A stretch of 16,723 nt of DNA. It comes from JBKDZR01 sp047971485. Lineage in GTDB: Bacteria > Pseudomonadota > Alphaproteobacteria > Rhodobacterales > Rhodobacteraceae. The DNA lies in the NCBI GenBank assembly GCA_047971485.1, contig JBKDZR010000107.1, positions 1-16,723 of the forward strand, written 5' to 3'. Position 1 is the stretch's first letter, and each line of letters starts with the position of its first letter. Below, in pieces: positions 1 to 6,681 of the stretch. The position numbers and the translations under genes are program-made. The notes below the pieces were generated by a model. It saw only the letters and a program-made list of their open reading frames with translations. It had not been told where the DNA came from and ran no database searches.

Positions 1-30
1 CCTAAGTCTTTGACACCGCATGGTCGAGGA

Positions 31-57
31 GCACAAAACCGGTACCCACTTTTGTGC
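31..57. repeat. Intergenic stem-loop element (CCGGTACCCACTTTT type)
   Basis: The arms GCACAAAA (31-38) and TTTTGTGC (50-57) are perfect complements around an 11-base loop that holds GGTACC. The hairpin starts 8 bases after the stop codon of the leftward DUF2125 gene, so it could end that transcript, although no T-run follows it. The surrounding text, AAAACCGGTACCCACTTTT followed by an ATGCTTAGCGC stretch, resembles a short element that I recall in many alphaproteobacterial intergenic regions. That match is from memory, not from a search. Nothing else is visible in bases 1-64. Confidence 0.5.
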
Positions 58-64
58 AACATGC

Positions 65-1069
65 TTAGCGCAGGCGCAGCACCGGCGTCGGGCCCAGCGG
101 GATCAGCCCGCCCAACAGAAACCGCCCGCCGGACATGTCCAGCTTGACATCAATCGTCTCGCCATTGTCCGAGGGGCGGGCGATCATGCCCAGCCCCCGG
201 TCCAGAAGGGGCTCAATCTGCGGGGGCAAGGCACCGGTTGCGATGGCCAGTCGCAAAATGTCGCGCCAGTTCTCGGCCCTTATGGTCAGCGCGCCCGTAG
301 GCTGGCCATCGGCGTCAACCACCATGTCGCCGGTGATCCGCAGCCCGATCGACCCCCAGACCACGCGGGCCTCGTCGATGCGGATCTGGCTGGGCTGGGG
401 GCGCCGTTCCTCGATCGCGTGGCGATCCCAGGGGGCGTCGAACACCGTTGTCGCGCGCAGCCTCAGCGTGGCCAGTTGATCGCCCATCTCCAGATCCCCG
501 GATGAGGCCCCGATCCGCTGGGGCAACATCATCTCCCGCGCATCGAAGGCAATGTCATAGCTGTCAGTGGCCACGGCCGGCGTGCGCCGCAGGGACAGTT
601 GCGCGGTGTCGGCCGACATTTGCCAACCCAGGGTCGAAACAAGGCCCAGGGTTTCCAGGTCGATCGTGGTCCGATCCAGGGCCAGGGCCGGACCAGGGAC
701 GAAGACCAGCGATCCCCGCATGTCGGTGCTGGTCACGGTCAGCGTCTGGTACGGGGTGAAAAGCGACTGGGTGTGCGGCCAGATGGCGATGATATGGTGG
801 GGCTTGTAGCTGAGCGCAAAGATCTGCAGGAACGGTGTGGTCCAGCCCAACCCGGTTTTCGGATCGGTCAGTTCCAGATCGGTGATGGTCGTGTCGAAGC
901 GGTTGGGGAAACCGGTGGTCTCGATATCGGTGTAATCAACCATCCAGCCCGCATCCTCGCGGATCTCGAACCACTCGGTCAGGCCGGTTTCAACCGCGCG
1001 CTGGCCCCAGAACCAGTAGCCGGACCAGCCGGCGGCCGCGATCACGATGATCGCCAGAAGAATTCTCAT
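65..1069 (-). CDS. DUF2125 domain-containing membrane-anchored protein
   Basis: The 334-residue protein opens with one hydrophobic segment (about residues 2-21, MRILLAIIVIAAAGWSGYWF), which reads as an uncleaved signal anchor or signal peptide. The rest is a long, beta-rich, probably periplasmic domain. The WTTPFLQIFALSYKP stretch, the GFPNRFD motif and the length fit the DUF2125 family of Rhodobacterales and Rhizobiales, whose function is unknown. The start has a purine-rich AAGGGGG sequence about 5 bases upstream. The gene is divergent from the gamma-glutamylcyclotransferase gene across only 63 bases, so their promoters must sit close together. A stem-loop follows the stop at 31-57. The family call is from recognition of sequence style, and no function is proposed. 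Confidence 0.8.
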   Translation of the reverse strand: MRILLAIIVIAAAGWSGYWFWGQRAVETGLTEWFEIREDAGWMVDYTDIETTGFPNRFDTTITDLELTDPKTGLGWTTPFLQIFALSYKPHHIIAIWPHTQSLFTPYQTLTVTSTDMRGSLVFVPGPALALDRTTIDLETLGLVSTLGWQMSADTAQLSLRRTPAVATDSYDIAFDAREMMLPQRIGASSGDLEMGDQLATLRLRATTVFDAPWDRHAIEERRPQPSQIRIDEARVVWGSIGLRITGDMVVDADGQPTGALTIRAENWRDILRLAIATGALPPQIEPLLDRGLGMIARPSDNGETIDVKLDMSGGRFLLGGLIPLGPTPVLRLR

Positions 1070-1132
1070 GTCGCCCCCTTTCGCACGCCGCGCAGGCGGT
1101 GTTTACCGGGTCTGCAAGGAAAGGACCAGAAG

Positions 1133-1705
1133 ATGACCGAACACGCGCCCCGGCCGGAACCGGCCCTTTGGGTTTTTGGCTACGGATCGCTGCTGTGGAA
1201 CCCGGGCTTTCCCTTCGTAAGCCAGGATCTGGCGATACTGGATGGCTATCGGCGGTCCTTTTGCATGTGGTCGATCCACCATCGCGGCAGTGAAGGCACC
1301 CCCGGCCTCGTGCTGGCGTTGGACCGGCACGACTCGGCCTGCTGTCAGGGGGTCGCCTTTGGCGTGGCCGAGGCGGCCCGGGCCGATACCCTGGCCGGGT
1401 TGCGCGAACGCGAACTGGTGTCATCAGCTTATCATGAGATCTGGTTGCCGGTGCGCCTGGCCGATGGACGCAGCGTTGAGGCGGTCACCTATGTCGTCGA
1501 CCCCGATCACCGGCAATATTGTGGCGGGCTGGCGCTGGAGCGGCAAGCCGAGGTGATCGCTCGGGCCCATGGCGGACGGGGACCGAACAGCGAATACCTG
1601 ATCAACACGGCCCAGCACCTGCGTGAACTGGATATCGCCGACCCTGATCTGGAATGGTTGGAACAGCGCGTTGCGGCACTGGGCGGGGGACAGGGGACAG
1701 GGTGA
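1133..1705 (+). CDS. ChaC-like gamma-glutamylcyclotransferase
   Basis: The 190-residue protein has the family's substrate-binding signature near its N-terminus, WVFGYGSLLWNPGF (about residues 12-25). The family's acidic catalytic residue probably lies in the LRERELVSSAYHE region (about residues 88-100). ChaC-type enzymes split glutathione, or other gamma-glutamyl peptides, into 5-oxoproline and the remaining peptide in the cytoplasm, so the likely role is glutathione turnover. An in-frame opening extends upstream into the DUF2125 gene. I chose ATG 1133 because the GGxFGYGSL core then sits near the N-terminus, as in the family, and because purine-rich AAGGAAAGGA lies about 8 bases upstream. 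The gene stands alone: it is divergent from DUF2125, and dapA starts 150 bases downstream with its own promoter. Confidence 0.85.
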   Translation: MTEHAPRPEPALWVFGYGSLLWNPGFPFVSQDLAILDGYRRSFCMWSIHHRGSEGTPGLVLALDRHDSACCQGVAFGVAEAARADTLAGLRERELVSSAYHEIWLPVRLADGRSVEAVTYVVDPDHRQYCGGLALERQAEVIARAHGGRGPNSEYLINTAQHLRELDIADPDLEWLEQRVAALGGGQGTG

Positions 1706-1715
1706 TACCCGTCCC
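1694..1715 (+). terminator. Weak stem-loop at the end of the ChaC-like gene
   Basis: GGGA-CA-GGGT (1694-1703) can pair with ACCC-G-TCCC (1707-1715), with a small internal loop and a GAT apex. The structure overlaps the TGA stop at 1703-1705. Only a short CCTTTC stretch follows about 11 bases later, so this is a poor intrinsic terminator and could simply reflect G-rich coding sequence. Confidence 0.25.
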
Positions 1716-1771
1716 GGGACCGTCCTTTCGATGACCACGACAGACCACACTTCAAACCGGCCTGCCACAGC

Positions 1772-1800
1772 TTGGCAAGTCCGCCCCGCATCGCTAGGGT
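1772..1800 (+). promoter_or_regulatory. Likely sigma-70-type promoter of dapA-trmO
   Basis: A TTGGCA -35 box (1772-1777) is separated by exactly 17 bases from a TAGGGT -10 box (1795-1800). The boxes match four of six and three of six consensus positions, which is typical of alphaproteobacterial vegetative promoters. Transcription would begin near 1807, about 50 bases before dapA. An AAGGAG ribosome site lies 7 bases before the ATG. The promoter call rests on this spacing and position alone. Confidence 0.5.
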
Positions 1801-1855
1801 CCGCGCACCCCGATACCGGGTTTGAGTCGATGATACGCCAGCAAGGAGTTACGCC

Positions 1856-2731
1856 ATGATCAAAGGGTCCATGCCAGCCCTGGTGACACCGTTCAAGGAC
1901 GGTGCGGTCGATGTCAAAACCCTGCATGCGCTGGTCGAATGGCAAATCAGCGAAGGATCCCACGGGCTGGTTCCGGTGGGCACCACCGGCGAAAGCCCGA
2001 CCCTGACCCATGAAGAACACGAACTGGTCATCGAAGAGGTGGTCAAGGCCGCCGCCGGCCGTGTACCCGTGATCGCCGGGGCGGGATCCAACAACACCCA
2101 GGAAGGCATCCGCCTGATCCGCCACGCCGAACGCGTCGGGGCCAGTGCCGCGCTGGTGGTAACCCCCTATTACAACAAGCCGACCCAGGCCGGGCTGATC
2201 GCCCATTTCACCGCGATCCACGATTGCTGTGAACTGCCGATCATCATCTACAACATCCCCGGCCGGTCTGTGGTGGACATGCAGCCCGACACCATGGGCA
2301 CGCTGGCGAAACTGCCACGGATCATCGGGGTCAAGGATGCCACCGGCGATATCACCCGGGTCTCGCAGCAGCGCCGGACCTGCGGGCATGATTTCATCCA
2401 GGTCTCAGGCGAAGATGCCTCGGCGCTGGGGTTCAACGCCCATGGCGGGACGGGATGCATCTCGGTCACGGCCAATGTCGCACCGCAGCTCTGCGCCGCG
2501 TTCCAGAACCTGACCCTGGCCGGGGATTACGCCGGCGCGCTGGCCATCCAGGATCGTCTGATGCCGCTCCATGAGGCGATCTTCATCGAACCGGGCCTGG
2601 CCGGGGCCAAATACGCCCTCTCGCGCCTTGGCAAATGCACCGAGGATGTGCGCCTGCCCCTTCTGCCCCTGACCGAGGGCACCCGCAAGACAATCGACGC
2701 CGCCATGCGCCACGCCGGCCTTCTGTCCTGA
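1856..2731 (+). CDS. dapA: 4-hydroxy-tetrahydrodipicolinate synthase
   Basis: This cytoplasmic class I aldolase condenses pyruvate with aspartate-4-semialdehyde, the first committed step towards diaminopimelate and lysine. The 291-residue length is normal for the TIM-barrel family. All hallmark residues are visible: GTTGES with T43/T44, the YYNKP tyrosine (Y106), Y132 and R137 in YNIPGRS, and the Schiff-base lysine K160 in GVKDATGD. ATG 1856 is preceded by AAGGAGTTACGCC. The stop is followed after a single base by the ATG of the TrmO-like gene, so the two are almost certainly co-transcribed and translationally coupled. Related paralogues of this fold (N-acetylneuraminate lyase, KDG aldolase) are unlikely, because the arginine that binds the aspartate semialdehyde carboxylate and the whole DHDPS motif set are intact. 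Confidence 0.95.
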   Translation: MIKGSMPALVTPFKDGAVDVKTLHALVEWQISEGSHGLVPVGTTGESPTLTHEEHELVIEEVVKAAAGRVPVIAGAGSNNTQEGIRLIRHAERVGASAALVVTPYYNKPTQAGLIAHFTAIHDCCELPIIIYNIPGRSVVDMQPDTMGTLAKLPRIIGVKDATGDITRVSQQRRTCGHDFIQVSGEDASALGFNAHGGTGCISVTANVAPQLCAAFQNLTLAGDYAGALAIQDRLMPLHEAIFIEPGLAGAKYALSRLGKCTEDVRLPLLPLTEGTRKTIDAAMRHAGLLS

Positions 2732-2732
2732 A

Positions 2733-3209
2733 ATGGCCGAGCTTCGCCCCGGCGAGATCACCTTGCCCTTCGATCCCGGCGCGCATCCCGATGACGGGGT
2801 GCGCTTTATCGGGCGCATCCGATCCGGCTGGGCCAAGGGTGACTGCCCCCGCAATGTCCGCCAGGCCCGGGAACGGGGCGAAGCCGCCCGGGTGGAACTG
2901 GACCCCGCCTATCAACAGGGACTTCAAGGGCTGAAGGCGGGCGATCACATCATCCTGATCTACTGGATGGACAGGGGCCGGCGCGATCTGATCCTGCAAA
3001 CCCCCAAACACCGGGGCGATCCCATCGGCACCTTTGCCATCCGCTCGCCCATGCGGCCCAACCCGGTGGCCTTATCCACGGTGCGCATCACCGCCATCGA
3101 AGGGCCAGTGATCCACATCGACGCCACCGATGTCTTCGACAACACGCCGGTCATCGACATCAAGCCCTGGCTGCCAAGCGTGGATATTCCGCCCCAAGGC
3201 ACGGCCTGA
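2733..3209 (+). CDS. trmO: TrmO/TsaA-like tRNA (t6A37-N6)-methyltransferase
   Basis: TrmO uses SAM to methylate N6 of threonylcarbamoyladenosine at position 37 of certain tRNAs. The 158-residue protein has the family's landmarks: an N-terminal IGRIRSGW strand, HIILIYWMDR, the SPMRPNPVALS loop (about residues 105-115) and a DATDVFDNTPVIDIKPWLP segment (about residues 132-150), which corresponds to the DGTPVxDIKPY signature. Asparagine replaces the usual glycine in DGTP. The protein is shorter than the E. coli enzyme (about 235 residues) because it has only the beta-barrel domain. It starts one base after the dapA stop and has no obvious ribosome site of its own, so coupling to dapA is expected. 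The fold family is secure. That tRNA is the substrate is inferred, since the short clade is less studied. Confidence 0.75.
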   Translation: MAELRPGEITLPFDPGAHPDDGVRFIGRIRSGWAKGDCPRNVRQARERGEAARVELDPAYQQGLQGLKAGDHIILIYWMDRGRRDLILQTPKHRGDPIGTFAIRSPMRPNPVALSTVRITAIEGPVIHIDATDVFDNTPVIDIKPWLPSVDIPPQGTA

Positions 3210-3253
3210 GGCCCGGCCCACCGAAAGGCGGACAAGGCCCCCGGCATCAGGCC
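3203..3253. terminator. Inverted repeat across the convergent trmO/monooxygenase ends
   Basis: GGCCTGA (3203-3209) and TCAGGCC (3247-3253) are perfect 7-base complements. Each arm lies at or beside a stop codon: the first contains the stop of the rightward trmO-like gene, and the second lies within 2 bases of the leftward monooxygenase stop. A smaller CC-ACC-GAAA-GG-CGG hairpin sits between them. There is no T-run, so a bidirectional terminator is possible but unproven. Confidence 0.25.
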
Positions 3254-3254
3254 A

Positions 3255-4832
3255 TCAGCGTGCCAGGGCCATGTCCAGCACCGACAGCGGCCGCTCCGGC
3301 AGATCATCCCCGCACCAGGCGACGAAGTTATCCGGCCGGACAAGAACCCAGCGTGCCCCGTAATGGGCCATCTCGCCGCCCGGACCGGCCGGCACCACCC
3401 TCAGGGGCTGACCGGCCAAGGCCGTGCGGGCGCGGGTGACCTCAGCCTCCGGGACACCGATGGCAAACAGGGTAAAGCAGGGGCCGAATTTCTCCTCGAC
3501 GCTCCAGCCCTCGGCGGCGCGGCGCGGGGGCAGGTGGTGGCCGGGGCGGGCCTGCCAGATGTGATGGCCAAGCGCGGTGCAGATCCCTCCCGACGGGCCA
3601 TCCACCACGCCGGATCCCTCATAGTTCGGCTCAAAGCGGTCCACCTCGACATCGGCATCGGCCCGGCGCGCGCCCAGCCCGGCCTCAACCTCGGCCGGGG
3701 TGGCATCATCGGCAAAACTGTTCAGGAAGTCACGGTCATTGCGGATTGAAGCTTCGATGAAATCGCCCGCCGTTGAGGCAAAGACCGGTCGCCGTTCCGC
3801 ATCATAACTGTCCAACAGCGCCTCGGGGGCCTGACCATCCAGAACCATGGCCAGTTTCCACGACAGGTTTCGAACATCCTCGAAGCCCGTGTTGATCCCA
3901 TAGCCCCCATAGGGCGGATGGCTGTGCGCCGCATCCCCGGCCAGGAACACCCGGCCCTGACGATAGCTGTCGGCAATGGCGATGCGCAGATCCCAGAACC
4001 CGATATGCTGAAACTCCACCGGAAATTCGGCCCCCACCGCCTTTTGCACCATGCCGTGGAAATCATAGTTCTCAGCGGTGGTGCCATAGGGCACGGGGGC
4101 GTGGAAAAAGAAGGTGCTGTTGGTATCGACCCGCCCGAAGAACAGCCAATAGCCCTGCAAATCCTTGTTCAACACGTTGAAATAGCACTTGCCCGGAAAG
4201 CGGGTCAGCATGTCGTGCAGTTCCGGTGCGCGGAACACCAGCAGCACCATCATGCGGTCGTGATCGCGCCGGGTCTCAGAAATGCCGGCCAGTTCCCGTG
4301 TGGTGGACCGCGCCCCGTCACAGCCGGCCAGATAGCGGCCCCGCAACGTCAAGGGCGCACACCCATCGCGGGCCCGCGCGGTCAGGGTTACCCCCTCATC
4401 CGTCTGGGTGATGCCTTCGGTCGTGTACCCATAGAAGAGATCAATCCCGTCAAGCTGGGCGGCACGGGCACGCAGGACCGCCTCGGTGGCATATTGGGGC
4501 AGACGTTCATTCGCCGTGTAGTAGTAAGATCGCACCGCCGAACGCACCAACCAGTCATGATGCGGGCGGTCCAGCAACTGGCCATAGGCGGTCATGCCCC
4601 CGGTGCCCATTTCCGGCGGGATCGGGGCAGCCGCGCGGATCGCCGGTTCCACCCCCCAGGCGATCATGTGTTCCATCGTCCGCTGGGTCAGGTTCTGGCC
4701 CTTGGGGATCGGCTGGGGCTGCGGATATTTTTCCACAACGGCAACCGAGTGCCCCCTCTGAGCCAGATCAATCGCCAGCCCCATCCCCACGGGCCCACCC
4801 CCTGAAATCAGCAAATCATAGGTCTTGGTCAT
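3255..4832 (-). CDS. Class A FAD-dependent aromatic monooxygenase (PheA/TfdB-type)
   Basis: The 525-residue cytoplasmic flavoprotein should hydroxylate an aromatic or heteroaromatic ring with O2 and NAD(P)H. The three fingerprints of group A hydroxylases are present: GxGxxG at residues 11-16 (GGGPVG) with an acidic end of strand 2 at E34, the DG motif at D172-G173 (AGCDGARSTTR), and the GD motif at G299-D300 (GRVFLAGDAAHSHPP). After these comes the long C-terminal region typical of the phenol hydroxylase/TfdB/MhpA branch. It is the last gene of the leftward unit, 42 bases after the amidohydrolase stop, and has an AGGAAG ribosome site before its ATG. Clustering with a decarboxylase-like enzyme, an IclR regulator and a TRAP importer argues for catabolism rather than antibiotic or ubiquinone biosynthesis. 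The substrate cannot be read from the sequence. Confidence 0.88.
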   Translation of the reverse strand: MTKTYDLLISGGGPVGMGLAIDLAQRGHSVAVVEKYPQPQPIPKGQNLTQRTMEHMIAWGVEPAIRAAAPIPPEMGTGGMTAYGQLLDRPHHDWLVRSAVRSYYYTANERLPQYATEAVLRARAAQLDGIDLFYGYTTEGITQTDEGVTLTARARDGCAPLTLRGRYLAGCDGARSTTRELAGISETRRDHDRMMVLLVFRAPELHDMLTRFPGKCYFNVLNKDLQGYWLFFGRVDTNSTFFFHAPVPYGTTAENYDFHGMVQKAVGAEFPVEFQHIGFWDLRIAIADSYRQGRVFLAGDAAHSHPPYGGYGINTGFEDVRNLSWKLAMVLDGQAPEALLDSYDAERRPVFASTAGDFIEASIRNDRDFLNSFADDATPAEVEAGLGARRADADVEVDRFEPNYEGSGVVDGPSGGICTALGHHIWQARPGHHLPPRRAAEGWSVEEKFGPCFTLFAIGVPEAEVTRARTALAGQPLRVVPAGPGGEMAHYGARWVLVRPDNFVAWCGDDLPERPLSVLDMALAR

Positions 4833-4874
4833 CAGTCTTCCTGTTTGTTCTGCCTGCCCTGCCCGTCCGGGCGG

Positions 4875-5894
4875 TCAGTCAAAGCTTCGCCCCAGCAGCC
4901 GCTCGGCATTGCCCTGGAAAATCTTGCGGCGCTGCGCATCGGTGATGTCCATTTCCTCGATGCAGCGGATGGTTTCACGGATGTACATGGGGCCGCCCTC
5001 GGGATCGAAAGGGGCATCCGAGGCGAAGAGCACCTGATCCTCGCCAAAGAATTCCATGGCGTGGCGGATCGCACTTTTAGACCCGAAACTGGCCGTGTCG
5101 GCGTAGAATTCCTTGAAATACTCCAGATGCGGGCGTTTCAGCGCCTTGCGCACCGCCGCCAGATCCCGATCCGAGGTGCGCTTGCCCATCTGGTCCCAGC
5201 CGGGCCCGACGCGCCCCTCAAAGAAAGGCACCATGCCACCGGCGTGATGGGTAATCACCTTCAGCCCAGGGCATTTGTCGAAAATCCCGCCGAACACCAA
5301 CCGGGCCATGGCCGCCGAGGTTTCATAGGGCCAACCGAAGGTCCACCAGATTTCATATTCGGAACGGGTCTCGGTGGCGTAATCAGCGAATTTCTCACCC
5401 CGGGCGGGGTGCATCCAAACCGGCTTTCCAGCCGCGGCCATGTATTGAAAGAAGGGCAGGAATTCCGCCAGATCCAGCGGCTTGCCAGACACATTGGTAA
5501 AGATCTGCATGCCAACCGCGCCCAGATCCTCAATCGCGCGGCGGGATTCCGCGATCACCTGCTCGGGGCAGTTCATCGGCGCGGTACCGATAAACCCCGG
5601 GAAGCGATCGGGGTATTTCGCGCACAGCTCGGCCATGGAATCCGAGCCGACCTGCGACAGCTCCAGCGCCTTGTCCGGCCCGGCCAGCAGTTCCAGCGGC
5701 GGCGAGGCCAGGGACAGGATCTGACGATAATCGGGGCCGAACATGTCCATCACCTCAAAGCGGCGATCCAGTTCCGTCATCATCGGCACATCGCCCGAGC
5801 GCTTGGTGATATCGGTCATCGTGCCGATATGGCCGATCAGCCGGTCATAGAACGGTTTCGGCCAGATATGGTTGAAGGCGTCGATCTTTTTCAT
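4875..5894 (-). CDS. Amidohydrolase-2 family protein (ACMSD/gamma-resorcylate decarboxylase-like)
   Basis: This is a TIM-barrel enzyme of the amidohydrolase superfamily, subgroup 2 (PF04909). Its known members include ACMSD, gamma-resorcylate and 5-carboxyvanillate non-oxidative decarboxylases, and some hydrolases. Visible landmarks are WMHPARG with H162, ITHHAGGMVPFF with H216/H217, and FASDAPFDPEGG with D293. The N-terminal metal motif is altered: where relatives have HxH (or ExH), this protein reads F7-N8-H9 followed by IWP, so one ligand is absent. I prefer ATG 5894 (339 residues): AAGGAG is 7 bases before it but only 1-2 bases before the alternative ATG at 5900, which would overlap the IclR stop as ATGA. 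It lies directly after the regulator gene and before the FAD monooxygenase, suggesting a decarboxylation-hydroxylation pair. Substrate and reaction type are inferred only. Confidence 0.8.
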   Translation of the reverse strand: MKKIDAFNHIWPKPFYDRLIGHIGTMTDITKRSGDVPMMTELDRRFEVMDMFGPDYRQILSLASPPLELLAGPDKALELSQVGSDSMAELCAKYPDRFPGFIGTAPMNCPEQVIAESRRAIEDLGAVGMQIFTNVSGKPLDLAEFLPFFQYMAAAGKPVWMHPARGEKFADYATETRSEYEIWWTFGWPYETSAAMARLVFGGIFDKCPGLKVITHHAGGMVPFFEGRVGPGWDQMGKRTSDRDLAAVRKALKRPHLEYFKEFYADTASFGSKSAIRHAMEFFGEDQVLFASDAPFDPEGGPMYIRETIRCIEEMDITDAQRRKIFQGNAERLLGRSFD

Positions 5895-5896
5895 GG

Positions 5897-6679
5897 TCAT
5901 TCTCCTTGACTGCCAGCCGCATCAGATGTGCCGTCCTGCATGCTCAGGCGCAGAGACAGTTCATCGGCGGCATGGCGGATCTGGGTGCCGATGCGGGGGA
6001 TATCTTCGGGCGCGATGTCGGTTTCGCGCAGGGTGACGCACAGGGCAGCGGCCGGATCCGCACCATCCTGAAAGACGGGGGCCGCGATGCCGATGACACC
6101 CGGTGTCACCTCGCCCCGGGCCGAGGTATAGCCCTGCCGCTTGATCCGGCGCAGCGCATCCGCCACCTCATCCACCGTATCGCCGAGACCGATAGCGCGC
6201 AGGTCCTCCAGGTGATCGGCAATCATCGGGATCTGGCGGCGGCGCGGCAGGAAGGCCAGGATTGCCCGGGAAATGGCGCCGCGGGCCAAGGGCATGGGCT
6301 TGCCCCGCGGATAGCTGCTGACCGGGTTGTCCATGGACGTCGCCGACGCCACACAAAGCAGCCGCTTGCCATACCAGCGCACCAGCAGCGCCGTGCAGGA
6401 CCAGCGCCCGATCAGCCCATCCAGCGTCTGGCCGCTTTCCCGGACCAGCGGATCGGCCCGCCACATCAGATAGTCCAGTTCAACCACCTTGGGCCCCAGG
6501 GTAAAACGGGCCCCGGGCAGGGCGATCAGAAACCCCGCCTCCTTCAGCGTGCGGATATAGCGGTAAAGCGTGGGGCGGCTGTAGCCCAACTCGGCCATCA
6601 GCGCATCAAAGCCCCATTCCAGACGGTCCTCGCTAAAGACACCCAGAACCGCCAGAACCCGGTCGAGACTGCTGGCCAT
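5897..6679 (-). CDS. IclR-family transcriptional regulator
   Basis: The 260-residue protein has an N-terminal winged helix-turn-helix (about residues 5-65, recognition region LGYSRPTLYRYIRTLKEAGF). It is followed by the IclR effector-binding domain (about residues 75-250), which includes the characteristic GKPMPLARGAISRAILAFL-type segment and the RGEVTPGVIGIAAPVF loop. Such proteins bind as dimers or tetramers near catabolic promoters and respond to a pathway metabolite. It lies inside the leftward unit, 2 bases after the permease stop and 2 bases before the preferred amidohydrolase start. AAGGGGG sits about 5 bases before its ATG. Its expression is therefore tied to transport and catabolism, implying autoregulation. 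The likely binding region is the inverted repeat at 9596-9656, which is an inference from position. Confidence 0.9.
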   Translation of the reverse strand: MASSLDRVLAVLGVFSEDRLEWGFDALMAELGYSRPTLYRYIRTLKEAGFLIALPGARFTLGPKVVELDYLMWRADPLVRESGQTLDGLIGRWSCTALLVRWYGKRLLCVASATSMDNPVSSYPRGKPMPLARGAISRAILAFLPRRRQIPMIADHLEDLRAIGLGDTVDEVADALRRIKRQGYTSARGEVTPGVIGIAAPVFQDGADPAAALCVTLRETDIAPEDIPRIGTQIRHAADELSLRLSMQDGTSDAAGSQGE

Positions 6680-6681
6680 GA

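Noticed and set aside
10..38. TTGACA at 10-15 as a perfect -35 box for a rightward promoter
   Set aside because: The sequence 17 bases later (ACAAAA) is no -10 box, and no rightward gene follows until 1133.
4861..4872. GCCCGTCCGGGC hairpin in the 42-base gap between amidohydrolase and monooxygenase genes
   Set aside because: It is a short GC-only dyad with a four-base loop and no T-run, expected by chance at this GC content. It does not convincingly split the operon.
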